A model generated the notes under the pieces. It saw nothing but the letters and a program-made list of their open reading frames with translations, had not been told where the DNA came from and searched no databases. Below are positions 27,543-37,360 of a stretch of 64,000 nucleotides of DNA, one piece after another. The position numbers and the translations under genes were made by a program. Numbering within the stretch: the stretch's first letter is position 1; each line of letters starts with the position of its first letter. The DNA lies in assembly GCF_026342435.1 (NCBI RefSeq), contig NZ_JAPEMT010000001.1:733993-797992 (forward strand). The letters are read 5' to 3'. Origin of the DNA: Streptomyces sp. NBC_00237 (GTDB lineage Bacteria; Actinomycetota; Actinomycetes; Streptomycetales; Streptomycetaceae).

Positions 27543-27734
27543 GCGGTGGCGGGAGGCGAGGACGCGGAGAGCGGGCCTTCGGCCTGGTGGCTCCGGTCAG
27601 CGCGGGTGCCGGTTCGTGGCGGACTGTGGGTGATCGGCCACTTGGGTGCATGCCAGCGCGCCGGATGATTGTCCGAAGATCGGTCACTCCACACTGGCCC
27701 TGCCATCTGACGCAACATCAGAAAAGGGACGCCA

Positions 27735-29429
27735 GTGTCAGCATCGTCAACTTTCCGGTCGGACGCCGCCCGCCGCCTGGGTGCCGGGGTGGTGACACTC
27801 GGCGTCTCTGCGGCGCTGGTGGCCCCCGGCGTCGCGCAGGCCACGACTCTCGCGGATCTCGCCGCCACTTCCCCGGAGCCCGCCGCGGCGGCGCGGCCCG
27901 TGCCGGGCAAGGTCACTTCCCGGATCGGCCAGTTCGTCCGGACGAAACCGGCTGCGGTACCGCCGCGCATCGGCGAGTACCGGCCGGGTGCGCGCGTGAA
28001 CCTGAAGTGCAAGGTGCGTGGTCAGAACGTCGCGGGCAACTCGATCTGGTACCGGCTGTACGACAGGACCGGGTGGATGAGCGCGCGGTACGTGACGAAC
28101 CTGGCGTACGTGCCGTGGTGCCCGAAGGACGACGAGGGGGGCAAGGGCCAGAAGGGCGACAAGGGGGACAGGGGCGAGCCGGGACCCGTGGGCCCGAGGG
28201 GGGACACCGGCCCGGTCGGCCCGGTCGGCCCGGTCGGCCCGAAGGGCGACAAGGGTGAGCGGGGAGAGCCCGGTGCTTCCGCTCGGAAGGGTGACGTGGG
28301 CCCCGAGGGTCCTGCGGGTCCGGCCGGTCCGGCTGGCCCCCAGGGTGCGGAGGGGGCCGCTGGTGCGGCGGGCCCGAAGGGCGAGAAGGGTGACACCGGA
28401 GCCGACGGTGCGAGCGGCCCCGCAGGCCCGGCGGGCCCGGCCGGGCCTGTGGGTGCGGACGGCCCCGCTGGCCCCGCTGGCGAGAAGGGTGACACCGGCG
28501 CGGCTGGTCCGACGGGTCCTGCTGGTGCGGACGGTGTGAAGGGTGAGACCGGACCGGTCGGGCCTGCGGGTGCTGCTGGCCCTGCTGGTGCGAAGGGTGA
28601 GACGGGTGCCGCTGGCGAGAAGGGTGACACCGGCGCGGCCGGGCCTGCGGGCGCGGATGGCCGCGCTGGCCCCGTCGGCCCTGCTGGTGCGGACGGTGTG
28701 AAAGGCGAGACCGGCCCTGCTGGTCCTGCCGGTGCGAAGGGTGACACCGGTGTGGTTGGGCCTGCTGGTGCGGACGGTGTGAAGGGTGAGACCGGGCCGG
28801 TCGGGCCTGCGGGCGCGGACGGTGCTGCTGGCCCTGCTGGCCCTGCTGGCCCTGCTGGCCCTGCTGGCCCCGCTGGTGCGAAGGGTGACACCGGTGCCGC
28901 TGGTCCCACGGGCCCGGCTGGTGCGGACGGTGTGAAGGGCGAGAAGGGCGAGAAGGGTGACACCGGCGTGGCTGGCGCCACGGGTCCGGCCGGTGCGGAC
29001 GGTGCGAAGGGCGAGACCGGTGCCGCCGGGCCCACCGGTCCTGCTGGACCCACCGGTCCTGCCGGGCCCACCGGTGCCGCCGGGCCCACCGGTCCTGCCG
29101 GGGCTGACGGAGCCAAGGGTGAGAAGGGCGACCCCGGGCCCAACAAGCTTCCCAAGGTGACCGAGGTGGCGGGCCCTCCGGTCATGCTGCCCACCACTCG
29201 GGGCCAGAACGTCACGGCCACCGCCGTGTGCCCCGCAGGCTCGCAGGTGACGGGCGGCGGCTTCTTGCACGGTGCCCGGACCCAGAGCGACGGGAACCTC
29301 GACAACTGGTTCTGGCAGAGCAAGGCCGACCTGCCGACCAACTCGTGGAAGGTCTCCTGGCAGCAGATGAACTCCTCGGCGACCACCTTCCAGATCACCC
29401 CGTACGCCTACTGCTCTTCGTACAGCTAG
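27735..29429 (+). CDS. Secreted collagen-like protein with SH3-like domain
   Basis: A 564-residue protein from GTG with AAAAGGGA upstream. Order: signal peptide with Ala-x-Ala (about residues 1-37), a variable linker, an SH3b-like module ([11 protein letters not shown] ... [17 protein letters not shown], about 95-127), about 110 Gly-x-y triplets (about residues 136-468), and a ~95-residue C-terminal domain with two cysteines ([12 protein letters not shown] ... YCSSYS). The triplets are rich in Gly-Pro-Ala/Val, Gly-Asp-Lys and Gly-Glu-Lys, which favour a triple helix without hydroxyproline. One triplet is broken (Ala-Arg-Lys replaces Gly-x-y near residue 180). No wall anchor is visible. It probably forms surface stalks or matrix. 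Confidence 0.9.
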   Translation: MSASSTFRSDAARRLGAGVVTLGVSAALVAPGVAQATTLADLAATSPEPAAAARPVPGKVTSRIGQFVRTKPAAVPPRIGEYRPGARVNLKCKVRGQNVAGNSIWYRLYDRTGWMSARYVTNLAYVPWCPKDDEGGKGQKGDKGDRGEPGPVGPRGDTGPVGPVGPVGPKGDKGERGEPGASARKGDVGPEGPAGPAGPAGPQGAEGAAGAAGPKGEKGDTGADGASGPAGPAGPAGPVGADGPAGPAGEKGDTGAAGPTGPAGADGVKGETGPVGPAGAAGPAGAKGETGAAGEKGDTGAAGPAGADGRAGPVGPAGADGVKGETGPAGPAGAKGDTGVVGPAGADGVKGETGPVGPAGADGAAGPAGPAGPAGPAGPAGAKGDTGAAGPTGPAGADGVKGEKGEKGDTGVAGATGPAGADGAKGETGAAGPTGPAGPTGPAGPTGAAGPTGPAGADGAKGEKGDPGPNKLPKVTEVAGPPVMLPTTRGQNVTATAVCPAGSQVTGGGFLHGARTQSDGNLDNWFWQSKADLPTNSWKVSWQQMNSSATTFQITPYAYCSSYS

Positions 29430-29468
29430 GAACGTGCGGGGCCAACAGCCCCACCCCGCCCCACCCCC

Positions 29469-29512
29469 GCCGCCGTGCGGACCGGCACGCAGTCGTCGGT
29501 CCGCACGGCGGC
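29469..29512. terminator. Bidirectional terminator hairpin
   Basis: Perfect 16-bp inverted repeat (GCCGCCGTGCGGACCG) with a 12-nt loop between the convergent collagen-like and TetR genes. Confidence 0.85.
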
Positions 29513-29544
29513 GGCTCCGTACCCGCGCCCGTACCCGCGCCGGA

Positions 29545-30378
29545 TCAGCTGCCCGCGCGCCGCTCCACCAGCACCGCGAACCCGTCGATCAGCCGCTCCA
29601 GGCCGAAGGCGAAGTGGTCGAAGGAGGGGTCGAAGGTGTCCTCGGAGAGGGCGGCCATCGCCGGGTAGTCCCCGCTCAGCATCGCCCTCTCCAGGTAGGG
29701 CTGCTGGCCCGCCCAGAAGGAGTCGTGGTCGAGGCCGGTCTCGTCCACGGCTTCCGTCGCCTCGATCTCCATGCGGGCGGTTCCGGCCGCGAAGCTGTTC
29801 ACCGCGAGGATGACCGAGAGCAGTTCGGGGTCGGTGAAGCCGGTCATGGCGCGCAGGCCCTTCAGTGACGCCTCCAGCGTGTTCAGCGAGCGCGGGCCCA
29901 GCAGGGCGCGGCTCTGGTTGACCTTGAGCAGCCACGGGTGCCTGCGGTGCAGTTCGAGCGTGCCGTGCGCGATCGCCGACACGGCCCCCTGCCAGTCCGT
30001 TGCCTCGGCGGGGTTGTGGGCCTCGATCAGATCGCTCTGGACCCGGTCCAGCATCAGGTCGAGCAGCTCCGTCTTTCCGGGGACGTACCGGTAGAGCGAC
30101 ATCGTCCCGGTGCCGAGCTCGCTCGCGAGGCGGCGCATGGAGAGGGTGTCGAGGCCCTCCGCGTCGGCGAGGCGGACCGCCGCGTCGACGACCGCCTCCA
30201 GGGAGAGGCCCCGCTTGGGGCCTCGGGCGGGGCGCTCGTCGGTGCCCCAGAGGAGTTCGAGGCTGGGGCGCAGCGCGCCGACGCGGGCTTCCGTGATCTC
30301 TTCCAGGTCCTCGTTCGGGCCCTCGCTCAAGCCCTCGTCCAGGTCCTTCGTTCCGTTCGTGCTGTCCGTGTCGCTCAT
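29545..30378 (-). CDS. TetR-family regulator of a DrrAB-like exporter
   Basis: A 277-residue regulator from ATG. An acidic ~50-residue N-terminal arm is followed by the TetR DNA-binding domain ([53 protein letters not shown]) and a helical ligand domain with the pattern of the TetR_C_1/TetR-like group that controls drug exporters (ELHRRHPWLLKVNQSRALLGP, LERLIDGFAVLVERR). It is divergent from ABC exporter genes across a large dyad (30401-30444), which is its likely operator. Those exporter genes are now broken, so the regulator may be an orphan or serve other promoters. Confidence 0.92.
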   Translation of the reverse strand: MSDTDSTNGTKDLDEGLSEGPNEDLEEITEARVGALRPSLELLWGTDERPARGPKRGLSLEAVVDAAVRLADAEGLDTLSMRRLASELGTGTMSLYRYVPGKTELLDLMLDRVQSDLIEAHNPAEATDWQGAVSAIAHGTLELHRRHPWLLKVNQSRALLGPRSLNTLEASLKGLRAMTGFTDPELLSVILAVNSFAAGTARMEIEATEAVDETGLDHDSFWAGQQPYLERAMLSGDYPAMAALSEDTFDPSFDHFAFGLERLIDGFAVLVERRAGS

Positions 30379-30400
30379 GGGGGTCACCCTATTTCTCGGA

Positions 30401-30444
30401 AACTGGGTACGACGTACCCGAATTAGAGTACGGTGTACCCAGTT
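30401..30444. promoter_or_regulatory. Large dyad operator of the TetR regulator
   Basis: Perfect 10-bp outer arms (AACTGGGTAC ... GTACCCAGTT) enclose two 15-bp palindromes: GGGTAC-GAC-GTACCC (perfect) and GAGTAC-GGT-GTACCC (one mismatch). Two TetR dimers could bind side by side between the divergent genes. Confidence 0.75.
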
Positions 30445-30463
30445 CGATGGGAAGGGGCGTTCC

Positions 30464-31465
30464 ATGAGCGACATCGACCAAGGTTAAGGCGACTGCGCGG
30501 TCCGCGCGGAAGGGCTGCGTAAGGTCTACGGCGAGAAGAAGGCCCTCGACGGCTTCGACATGACCGTCCGGCGCGGCACCGTGCACGGCCTGCTCGGGCC
30601 GAACGGAGCGGGGAAGACCACGGCGGTCCGCGCCCTGGCGACACTGCTGTCGCTGGACGGGGGCCGGGCCGAGGTCGCCGGGCTCGACGTGGCGCGGCAG
30701 GCCAGGCAAGTGCGGACGAGGATCGGGCGGACCGGGCAGTACGCCGCCGTGGACGAGATCCTGAGCGGGCGTCAGAATCTGGAGATGTTCGGGCGGCTGT
30801 TCCACCTCGGATCGCGCCGGGCCAGGGCGCGGGCCGGGGAGCTTCTCGAACAGTTCGGCCTCGTCGAGGCCGCCGACGAGAACGCGGGCTCGTACAGCGG
30901 AGGCATGCGGCGGCGGCTCGACCTCGCCGCGTCGATGATCCTGGCCCCGGAGGTCCTGTTCCTGGACGAGCCGACGACCGGGCTCGACCCGCGCGGGCGC
31001 CTCGAAGTCTGGTCATCCCTCCGGGAGTTGGTGGAACGCGGCACGACCGTACTGCTGACCACCCAGTGCCTGGAGGAGGCCGACCGGCTGGCCTCCCGGA
31101 TCACGGTCATCGACCGGGGGCGGGCCATCGCCGACGACACCCCGGACGGGCTGAAGAGCCAGGTCGGCGGGGACCGTATCGAGGTCGTCGTGGAGCAGGC
31201 GGCCGACCTGCCGGTGGTGCTGAAGGTGGTCGCGGGAGTGTCCGAAGTGTCGCCGGAATGCGTGGGGTTGGAGCGCAAGGTGCATGCGCGGGTCGCCGAC
31301 CGGGTGGCCGCGCTGACCGAGGTGGCGCGGACCTTGCAGGACCAGGGGGTCGCGGTCGAGGACATCGGGCTGCGCAGGCCGAGCCTGGACGACGTGTTCC
31401 TGAGCCTGACCGGGCACCGTACGGAGATCTCGGAGAACGAGCGGGCCGAGGAGGTCGCGGCATGA
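30464..31465 (+). pseudogene. Broken ABC exporter ATPase (DrrA-like), TAA at codon 8
   Basis: From ATG 30464 the frame reads MSDIDQG, then an in-frame TAA (30485-30487), and continues in the same frame as a typical DrrA N-terminus ([22 protein letters not shown]). Downstream are an intact Walker A (GPNGAGKTT), signature [12 protein letters not shown], Walker [13 protein letters not shown] and the C-terminal DrrA domain ending EEVAA. The next in-frame start is ATG 30560, which would lose the first beta strands and the A-loop Tyr that stacks on ATP. The simplest reading is a nonsense mutation that cripples a drug-exporter ATPase; recoding, readthrough or a sequencing error are alternatives. Its stop overlaps the permease remnant by ATGA. 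Confidence 0.75.
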
Positions 31466-31728
31466 GCGCGGTGGAACTGAAGGTGCAGGACCCGGGCCCT
31501 GTCGGGCGACTGGGCTGGGCGGTATCCGACGGATGGAACGTCGCCCGCCGCAGTCTGACCGCCTACCAGCGTCAACCCTCCCTCATCGTCTGGCAGTTGG
31601 GCTTCCCGATCGTCTCCGTACTGCTGTACGGATTCGTCTTCGGGGCGGCGATGGTGGTGCCGGGCGGAGGGGACTACAAGGAGTTCCTGATGCCGGGGAT
31701 GTTCGCCTCGACAATGGCCTTCGGGTGA
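31462..31728 (+). pseudogene. Truncated ABC-2 permease (DrrB-like) remnant
   Basis: Only 88 residues ([10 protein letters not shown] ... MFASTMAFG). They match the start of DrrB-type permeases: a cytoplasmic N-terminus with the [11 protein letters not shown] segment, the first TM helix ([21 protein letters not shown]) and the FLMPGMF loop into TM2. Full-length family members have about 250-280 residues and six TM helices. Here the frame stops at TGA and runs straight into the serC terminator, so roughly the last two thirds are deleted. A functional exporter is not possible from this gene alone. Confidence 0.8.
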
Positions 31729-31734
31729 ACGCGA

Positions 31735-31771
31735 AGGGCCCCGGTGCGCACGTTGGGTGCGCCGGGGCCCT
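31735..31771. terminator. serC terminator hairpin
   Basis: Inverted repeat with AGGGCCCCGG/CCGGGGCCCT base and a GC-rich upper stem, 21 bp after the serC stop on the minus strand. It also ends the truncated permease reading from the other side. Confidence 0.8.
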
Positions 31772-31792
31772 CCACTCCGTACGGAAAACGCG

Positions 31793-34305
<2,513 letters not shown>

Positions 34306-34313
<8 letters not shown>

Positions 34314-34346
34314 GCGGTGCCTCCAAGTTCGGTCATGCGGTGCCTC
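34306..34346. repeat. 18-bp direct repeat duplicating a start site
   Basis: GAGGCACCGCATGACCGA (minus strand) occurs twice with a 23-bp period. One copy is the ribosome-binding site and ATG of the CYP154-like gene; the other overlaps the CYP157 stop. The outer ATG (34336) would encode an 8-residue peptide, MTELGGTA, ending in ATGA over the inner start. Confidence 0.85.
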
Positions 34347-35604
34347 TGAGGGCGGGGGTGGGCGTGAACGTCACCGGCAGTGCGGTCAGTCCGCGCAGCC
34401 AGGGGGAGGGGCGACGGGTGAGGGACGCGGCGGGCACGGCCAGGTCGATGTCCGGCAGCCGGTCGAGCAGGACCTCCACGGCCGTACGGGCGATGACCTC
34501 CGCCGTCTCCTGCGCGGTGAACGGGCAGCGGTGCTCGCCGTGCCCGAAGGAGAAGAACGCGTTGTTGCCGCCGGTCAGGACGGAGGCGTCGGTACGGACC
34601 TGGGGGTCGCCGTTCGCGGCGGCCAGGCCGAGCAGGAGGAGGTCGCCCGAGGCGACCGCGCGGCCGCCCAGGCGCATGTCGCGGGAGGCCCAGCGGCCCG
34701 CCACGTTCTGGGTGGGGGTGTCCTCCCAGAGCACCTCGTTCATGGCCTCGGCGACGCTGTGCCGACCACCGGAGAGCGAGGCGGTGAACCGGTCGTCGGT
34801 GAGCATCAGACGCAGCGTGTTGCCGATCCAGTCGGCGGTCGGCTGGTGGCCGGCGGCCATCATCACCATCAGGTCCTGGAGGATCTCCTCAGGGCTGAAG
34901 CCGTCGGGCCCGGCACCGGCCGCCAGCATGGCGGATGCCACGTCGTGGGCGGGCGCGGCCTGCCGCTCGGCGATGAGCGCCTGGAAGGTCGCCGCGACGT
35001 GCTGCTGGCCCGCGAGGGCCCGCTCCCGGCCGTCGATCATGTCGTTCAGGGCGGCGACGAGGTCGGGGCCCTGGGCGTCGGGGATGCCGTAGACCTTCGC
35101 CAGGACGCGGACCGGGAGCAGCATCGCGTACCGGTTGATGACGTCGGTCTCGCCCTTGGTGCAGAACGCGTCGATGAGCCCGTCCGCGAACTGCTCCGCG
35201 ATCCGCCGCAGTTCGAAGGGGTCCACCGCCTCCAGCGCGTCGCTGATCAGCCGGGCGCGGCGGGTGTGGCGTTCGCCGACCGTGTAGAGGATCGACGGCT
35301 GCTTGCGGCCGATCATCGGCAGCAGCGGCCAGTCGGCGGGAATGCGCGGCCACTGGTTCCACAGCTCGGAGTCGCGGGAGAAGAGCACCGGGTCGGAGGT
35401 GACCTGGTGCAGCTCGCGGTAGCCGACGACCAGCCAGGCCGGTACGTCGCCGGGCAGGACGACCGGGACGACGGGGCCGTGCGCGCGGCGCATCTCGCGG
35501 TAGAGGGCGACCGGGTCGGTCTGGAAGCGGGGGCCGGAGAGCGGGACCCGGACTTCTCCGGTGCTGCCGGCGTGCGCGGGGCAGCCCGGGGGCGGTGTGG
35601 TCAC
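34333..35604 (-). CDS. Conservon P450, CYP157-like, lacking ExxR (CvnE position)
   Basis: A 423-residue P450 from GTG, whose start overlaps the CvnD-like stop (GTGA). The heme loop FSFGHGEHRCPF holds Cys360 and the I-helix reads AAGHQPTADW. The K-helix, normally ExxR, reads NEVLWED: E290 is kept but the Arg is Trp293. CYP157 enzymes are known for this loss, which leaves the Cys as the only invariant residue, so CYP157 is a confident family guess. Activity is uncertain; partners in the family are CYP154 enzymes. The position next to the signalling genes suggests a conservon output or sensor. Confidence 0.93.
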   Translation of the reverse strand: MTTPPPGCPAHAGSTGEVRVPLSGPRFQTDPVALYREMRRAHGPVVPVVLPGDVPAWLVVGYRELHQVTSDPVLFSRDSELWNQWPRIPADWPLLPMIGRKQPSILYTVGERHTRRARLISDALEAVDPFELRRIAEQFADGLIDAFCTKGETDVINRYAMLLPVRVLAKVYGIPDAQGPDLVAALNDMIDGRERALAGQQHVAATFQALIAERQAAPAHDVASAMLAAGAGPDGFSPEEILQDLMVMMAAGHQPTADWIGNTLRLMLTDDRFTASLSGGRHSVAEAMNEVLWEDTPTQNVAGRWASRDMRLGGRAVASGDLLLLGLAAANGDPQVRTDASVLTGGNNAFFSFGHGEHRCPFTAQETAEVIARTAVEVLLDRLPDIDLAVPAASLTRRPSPWLRGLTALPVTFTPTPALRGTA

Positions 35605-36317
35605 TGGGAGGTGCTCCCTCGGGCTGCGGCGGCTTCCGCGGTGGGCGTCGTGCGGGCCGCGGTGGACAGGGTGTACAGGTGCTCGACGAGGGTGATCAGC
35701 ACGTTCTTCGACGACTCCCGGTCGCGGGCGTCGCACGTGACCATCGGTATGTGCTCGGGCAGGTCGAGTGCCTCGCGCACCTGGGCGTCGGTGTGGTGGG
35801 CGGCGTCGCCGAAGTCGTTGCGGGCCACGACGAACGGGGTGCCGTGGTGTTCCAGCCGGTCGATGGCGTACCAGGAGTCGGCGAGGCGGCGGGTGTCGAC
35901 GAGGACGACCGCGCCGAGGGTGCCGGAGAACAGGCGGTCCCAGAGGAACCAGAAGCGTTCCTGGCCGGGCGCGCCGAAGAGGTAGAGGACCGTGCGGGCG
36001 TCGACGGATATCCGGCCGAAGTCGAAGGCGACCGTGGTCGAGGTCTTGGCGGAGACGCCGTCGAGGACGTCGACGCTCTCGCCCGCCCGGGTCATCGTCT
36101 CCTCGGTGTTGAGGGGACGGATCTCGCTGACGGAGCGCACGAGGGTCGTCTTGCCGACGCCGAAGCCGCCGACGACGACGATCTTGAGGCCGTTGTCGGC
36201 GGTGCGGGACAGCTGCCGCTGGGCGCGCGGGATCTGTTGCAGCGCCTGCTGCTGCACTTGTTCCTGCGCCTGTTGCAGCGCCTGCTGCTGCGCCTGTTCA
36301 GAGGTTGCGGAGGCCAA
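35601..36317 (-). CDS. cvnD: Conservon GTP-binding protein (CvnD)
   Basis: A 238-residue Ras-like small GTPase of the MglA-type/conservon group. P-loop GGFGVGKTT (G50-T58), switch region with STTVAFDFGRI, the G3-like FGAPGQERFWFLW and ARNDFGD near the guanine site; the canonical NKxD is degenerate, usual for this family. The N-terminal 40 residues are glutamine-rich (QAQQQALQQ repeats) and may be coiled. It starts with TTG 20 bp inside the cvnC end, without an alternative ATG/GTG. With CvnA-C it forms a membrane-associated complex that resembles a eukaryotic G-protein system, as described for S. coelicolor conservons. Confidence 0.92.
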   Translation of the reverse strand: MASATSEQAQQQALQQAQEQVQQQALQQIPRAQRQLSRTADNGLKIVVVGGFGVGKTTLVRSVSEIRPLNTEETMTRAGESVDVLDGVSAKTSTTVAFDFGRISVDARTVLYLFGAPGQERFWFLWDRLFSGTLGAVVLVDTRRLADSWYAIDRLEHHGTPFVVARNDFGDAAHHTDAQVREALDLPEHIPMVTCDARDRESSKNVLITLVEHLYTLSTAARTTPTAEAAAARGSTSQ

Positions 36318-36705
36318 CGAGCACCTGCTCCAGGAGTTCGGGTTCGGGGAGTTGCGCGGATTCGGGGGCGGCGCGCGGGTGGCGGGCGCTGATCCGGCCG
36401 GTGTCGAGCAGGTCGGCCAGCAGGATGCGCGTGATGCTCACGGGCAGGCCCAGCTCGGCGGCGATCTCCACGACGGCGACCGGGTAGTCGCACATGCGCA
36501 GGATCGCCGCGTGCTCGGACTGCATGCCGGGCACCGGGGCACACTCGGCGACGACCAGGGTGACCAGGTCGAACGCGTCGGAGTGCGTACGGCTGCGGCC
36601 ACCGGTGACGGTGTACAGCCGGTCCGGGGAGTCGTCGCGGCCGGGGCGGGGCGTGGTCCGGCGCGCCGGGTGGCCGGGGGTGTTGCTGCTGCCCCCGGTA
36701 CTCAT
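36298..36705 (-). CDS. cvnC: Conservon DUF742 protein (CvnC)
   Basis: A 135-residue protein: a disordered Gly/Ser/Arg/Pro N-terminus, then the DUF742 domain from PDRLYTVTGGRSRT through FDLVTLVVA, a winged-helix-like part (EHAAILRMCDYPVAVVEIAAELGLPVSITRILLADL) and LLEQVLVGLRNL. The third conservon component; it binds the other Cvn proteins and may carry a DNA-binding-like helix-turn-helix. The start overlaps the CvnB stop by ATGA and the end overlaps the CvnD start, so the operon is tightly coupled. Confidence 0.92.
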   Translation of the reverse strand: MSTGGSSNTPGHPARRTTPRPGRDDSPDRLYTVTGGRSRTHSDAFDLVTLVVAECAPVPGMQSEHAAILRMCDYPVAVVEIAAELGLPVSITRILLADLLDTGRISARHPRAAPESAQLPEPELLEQVLVGLRNL

Positions 36706-37130
36706 GCGGAGAGGGTGCTGTCGGCGTCCTTGCTGGCGCGGGGTTCCGCACTGAGGTGTTCGCCGAGCTGCTCGACGAGTTCGTTCATGTTGTGGCCGAT
36801 GAGGCCGACGTCGGAGTCCTCGCCCGCGACGACCGCGAGGTGGGCGCCCGCGCCGGCCTCGACGATGAACAGGATGCCGCCGTAGAACTCGGCCATCGCC
36901 TGACGTACGCCACCGGTCCCGTCGCCGAACTCGATCGAGGCGCCATGCGTGAGGCTCTGGATGCCCGCGGCGATGGCGGCGAGCTGATCTGCCTGATCGA
37001 CGGAGAGCTCGGGAGTACGGCACAGCTTGAGGCCGTCCCGGGACAGGACGAGGGCGTGCCGGGCGCCGGGGGTGCGCTCCAGGAGGCTCTCCAGCAGCCA
37101 GTTGAGCTTTTCGTCGGTGGTGGCGGTCAT
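36702..37130 (-). CDS. cvnB: Conservon roadblock/LC7 protein (CvnB)
   Basis: A 142-residue roadblock/LC7-domain protein, starting MTATTDEKLNWLLESLLERTPGARHALVLSRDGL. Roadblock proteins act as regulators or GAP-like partners of small GTPases, here of CvnD. Strand-helix pattern ILFIVEAGAGAHLAVVAGEDSDVGLIGHNM is typical. The tail (ASKDADSTLSA) is flexible. It lies between the sensor gene (231 bp upstream, with an interspersed repeat in the gap) and cvnC (ATGA overlap). Confidence 0.93.
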   Translation of the reverse strand: MTATTDEKLNWLLESLLERTPGARHALVLSRDGLKLCRTPELSVDQADQLAAIAAGIQSLTHGASIEFGDGTGGVRQAMAEFYGGILFIVEAGAGAHLAVVAGEDSDVGLIGHNMNELVEQLGEHLSAEPRASKDADSTLSA

Positions 37131-37204
37131 CGGATCTCGTTGCCTTCCGGGTGCGGGGGGTTTCTCGGGGGTGGTGGGGGTGCTGTGCGGGATGGGGCTG
37201 CGAA

Positions 37205-37334
37205 GCATGCCTTCAGGGGCGCGGGGCTGTGTCGATGTGCGGCTCCGCCGCGCGGGCGCGACCCGCCACGACGTCCCCGCACGTAACGGGACCTCGGCCC
37301 CGCAGGGTTGAGGTGAAGGGGCGGGGAAGGGCGC
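37205..37334 (+). repeat. Interspersed intergenic repeat, copy B
   Basis: Shares with copy C (45765-45952) the blocks AGGGGCGCGGGGC, GTGCGGCTCCGCCGCGCGGG and CCCGCACGTAACGG; its 3' half is degenerate. It lies inside the conservon, between cvnA and cvnB, so it is probably transcribed. Confidence 0.7.
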
Positions 37335-37360
37335 CCGCCGCAGGCGCACCCCGGGGGCCC

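Noticed and set aside
36298..37023. Longer start for cvnC overlapping most of cvnB
   Set aside because: The upstream part is an Arg-rich shadow of cvnB; the ATG at 36705 overlaps the cvnB stop in the usual ATGA manner.
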